From positions 310,001-374,000 of the forward strand of contig NZ_JAJUXG010000009.1 of assembly GCF_021390535.1 (NCBI RefSeq): a stretch of 64,000 bases of DNA, written 5' to 3'. The notes under the pieces were generated by a model. It did not search any database, was not told the origin of the DNA, and worked only from the letters and a program-made list of their open reading frames with translations. The position numbers and the translations under genes were made by a program. Position 1 is the first letter of the stretch, and each line of letters begins with the position of its first letter. Of the stretch, positions 63,265 to 64,000 are shown one piece after another. This stretch comes from Dyadobacter sp. CY312 (GTDB taxonomy: Bacteria; Bacteroidota; Bacteroidia; Cytophagales; Spirosomataceae).

Positions 63265-64000
63265 CTATTTTCGGTTGCGAACATACCAGTCACGGAAACT
63301 CTCCTTGGGTGGTTCAGGCATATCACGCTGCTTAAACCAGGGATTCAGATCGTTGTTGACAACAAACGGAACAGCACGCATAACAGCCCTCCCCAGTTTC
63401 CCCGACCATTGATAGAACCTTGGCTGCGACAACACCATCGACATCGCCTTAATACCCATTTCCTTACCTTTTGGAACATGCCCCTGCTTTACAAGAACCT
63501 GCCTCCATTTATATAGCTGGTCATGAATGTCTATTTTAACCGGACAAACATTAGAACAGCTTCCGCACAAAGTACTCGCAAAAGGCAGATCCGCATTTTT
63601 GGTCATGTCCAGATTTGGCGCAAGAATAGAACCGATGGGACCTGCTACCGCATTGTGATAACTGTGTCCACCGCTGCGTCTGTAAACCGGACAGGTGTTC
63701 ATACATGCACCGCAGCGGATACATTTTAATGAATTACGAAAATCCTCACGACCGAGTTGGGTGCTTCTGCCATTATCTACAATGATAATATGCATCTCCT
63801 GCCCTTCCCTGGGTTTCTTAAAGTGGCTGCTGTATGTGGTAATAGGCTGACCGGTTGCACTTCTGGCAAGCAAACGGAGAAATACGCCCAAGTGCTCCTG
63901 TTTGGGAATAATCTTTTCAAAACCCATACATGCAATATGTATGTCGGCAAGATGCGCACCCATGTCGGCATTTCCTTCGTTGGTACTCACTACAAAGCCG
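63265..64000 (-). CDS. lutB: LutB family lactate utilization iron-sulfur protein (partial)
   Basis: The C-terminal 245 or so residues of LutB are visible; the N-terminal LUD domain lies beyond the window. Two ferredoxin-like [4Fe-4S] motifs are seen: CIRCGACMNTCPVYRR and CGSCSNVCPVKID. They are followed by the typical C-terminal extension (MGIKAMSMVLSQPRFYQW, RDWYVRNRK). The open frame continues to base 64000, so the GTG at 63990 is internal. LutB carries electrons in L-lactate oxidation together with LutA and LutC. Confidence 0.93.
   Translation of the reverse strand, partial: GFVVSTNEGNADMGAHLADIHIACMGFEKIIPKQEHLGVFLRLLARSATGQPITTYSSHFKKPREGQEMHIIIVDNGRSTQLGREDFRNSLKCIRCGACMNTCPVYRRSGGHSYHNAVAGPIGSILAPNLDMTKNADLPFASTLCGSCSNVCPVKIDIHDQLYKWRQVLVKQGHVPKGKEMGIKAMSMVLSQPRFYQWSGKLGRAVMRAVPFVVNNDLNPWFKQRDMPEPPKESFRDWYVRNRK

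Noticed and set aside
1-64000. Search for tRNA, rRNA and CRISPR arrays
   Set aside because: I found no convincing T-arm/anticodon patterns, rRNA-like sequence or regularly spaced repeats by eye; a tRNAscan-SE and CRISPR finder run would confirm.

Overview
The window looks like chromosome from a Bacteroidota bacterium, most likely order Cytophagales (Dyadobacter/Spirosoma-like; this placement is inference). The evidence is a type IX secretion PorP/SprF protein, TonB-dependent and OMP_b-brl_3 outer-membrane proteins, a DUF5117/DUF5118 metalloprotease, a BatA-type aerotolerance protein, a DUF1684 protein, and several matches to the Bacteroidota -7 promoter element TAnnTTTG. I saw no rRNA, tRNA, CRISPR array or intact insertion sequence. 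Both ends cut a gene: the C-terminus of a PIG-L deacetylase-type protein on the left and the C-terminal part of LutB on the right.

Region by region: 1-2.2 kb holds the PIG-L tail and a VWA protein. 2.3-8.1 kb is a minus-strand iron-sulfur assembly operon, read sufC-sufD-[DUF2442-DUF4160]-sufS-[DUF5618]-sufE-MIP18/DUF59-bacilliredoxin. It has no sufB, and a toxin-antitoxin-like pair sits inside it. 8.3-10.8 kb carries an arginine deiminase-like enzyme and a CtlX-like hydrolase. 10.8-18.6 kb has a coiled-coil lipoprotein, a TonB receptor, HemW, OsmC, a collagen-like lipoprotein, a DUF1684 protein, a Crp/Fnr regulator and a YcxB-like protein. 18.9-27.1 kb has a BatA-like protein, purK, purE, a LysM protein, a large outer-membrane protein and a GNAT acetyltransferase.

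27.35-37.6 kb is the most interesting part: a tight seven-gene plus-strand operon. It encodes a lipoprotein with a VWA-like motif, a small three-helix membrane protein, a tubulin/FtsZ-like GTPase, a 1187-residue protein with an actin/Hsp70-fold ATPase domain, and three further membrane-anchored proteins. Two NTPases of cytoskeletal fold plus a VWA-like protein and several membrane anchors suggest an uncharacterised membrane-associated machine. The last gene is followed in frame by coding-like sequence, so it may be a truncated version of a longer gene. An AT-rich perfect inverted repeat closes the unit.

37.7-64 kb is mostly housekeeping and metabolism: a six-module hybrid histidine kinase, rsmA, mgtE, two secreted GH43 glycosidases, a periplasmic thioredoxin-like protein, L-serine dehydratase, a zinc metalloprotease, dtd, a MazG-like pyrophosphohydrolase, sucB-sucA, a PorP/SprF protein, a large pseudo-peptidase/beta-propeller/Omp85-like protein, an FAD oxidoreductase, cmk and lutC-lutB. 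Convergent genes are usually separated by clear hairpin terminators, which are listed.
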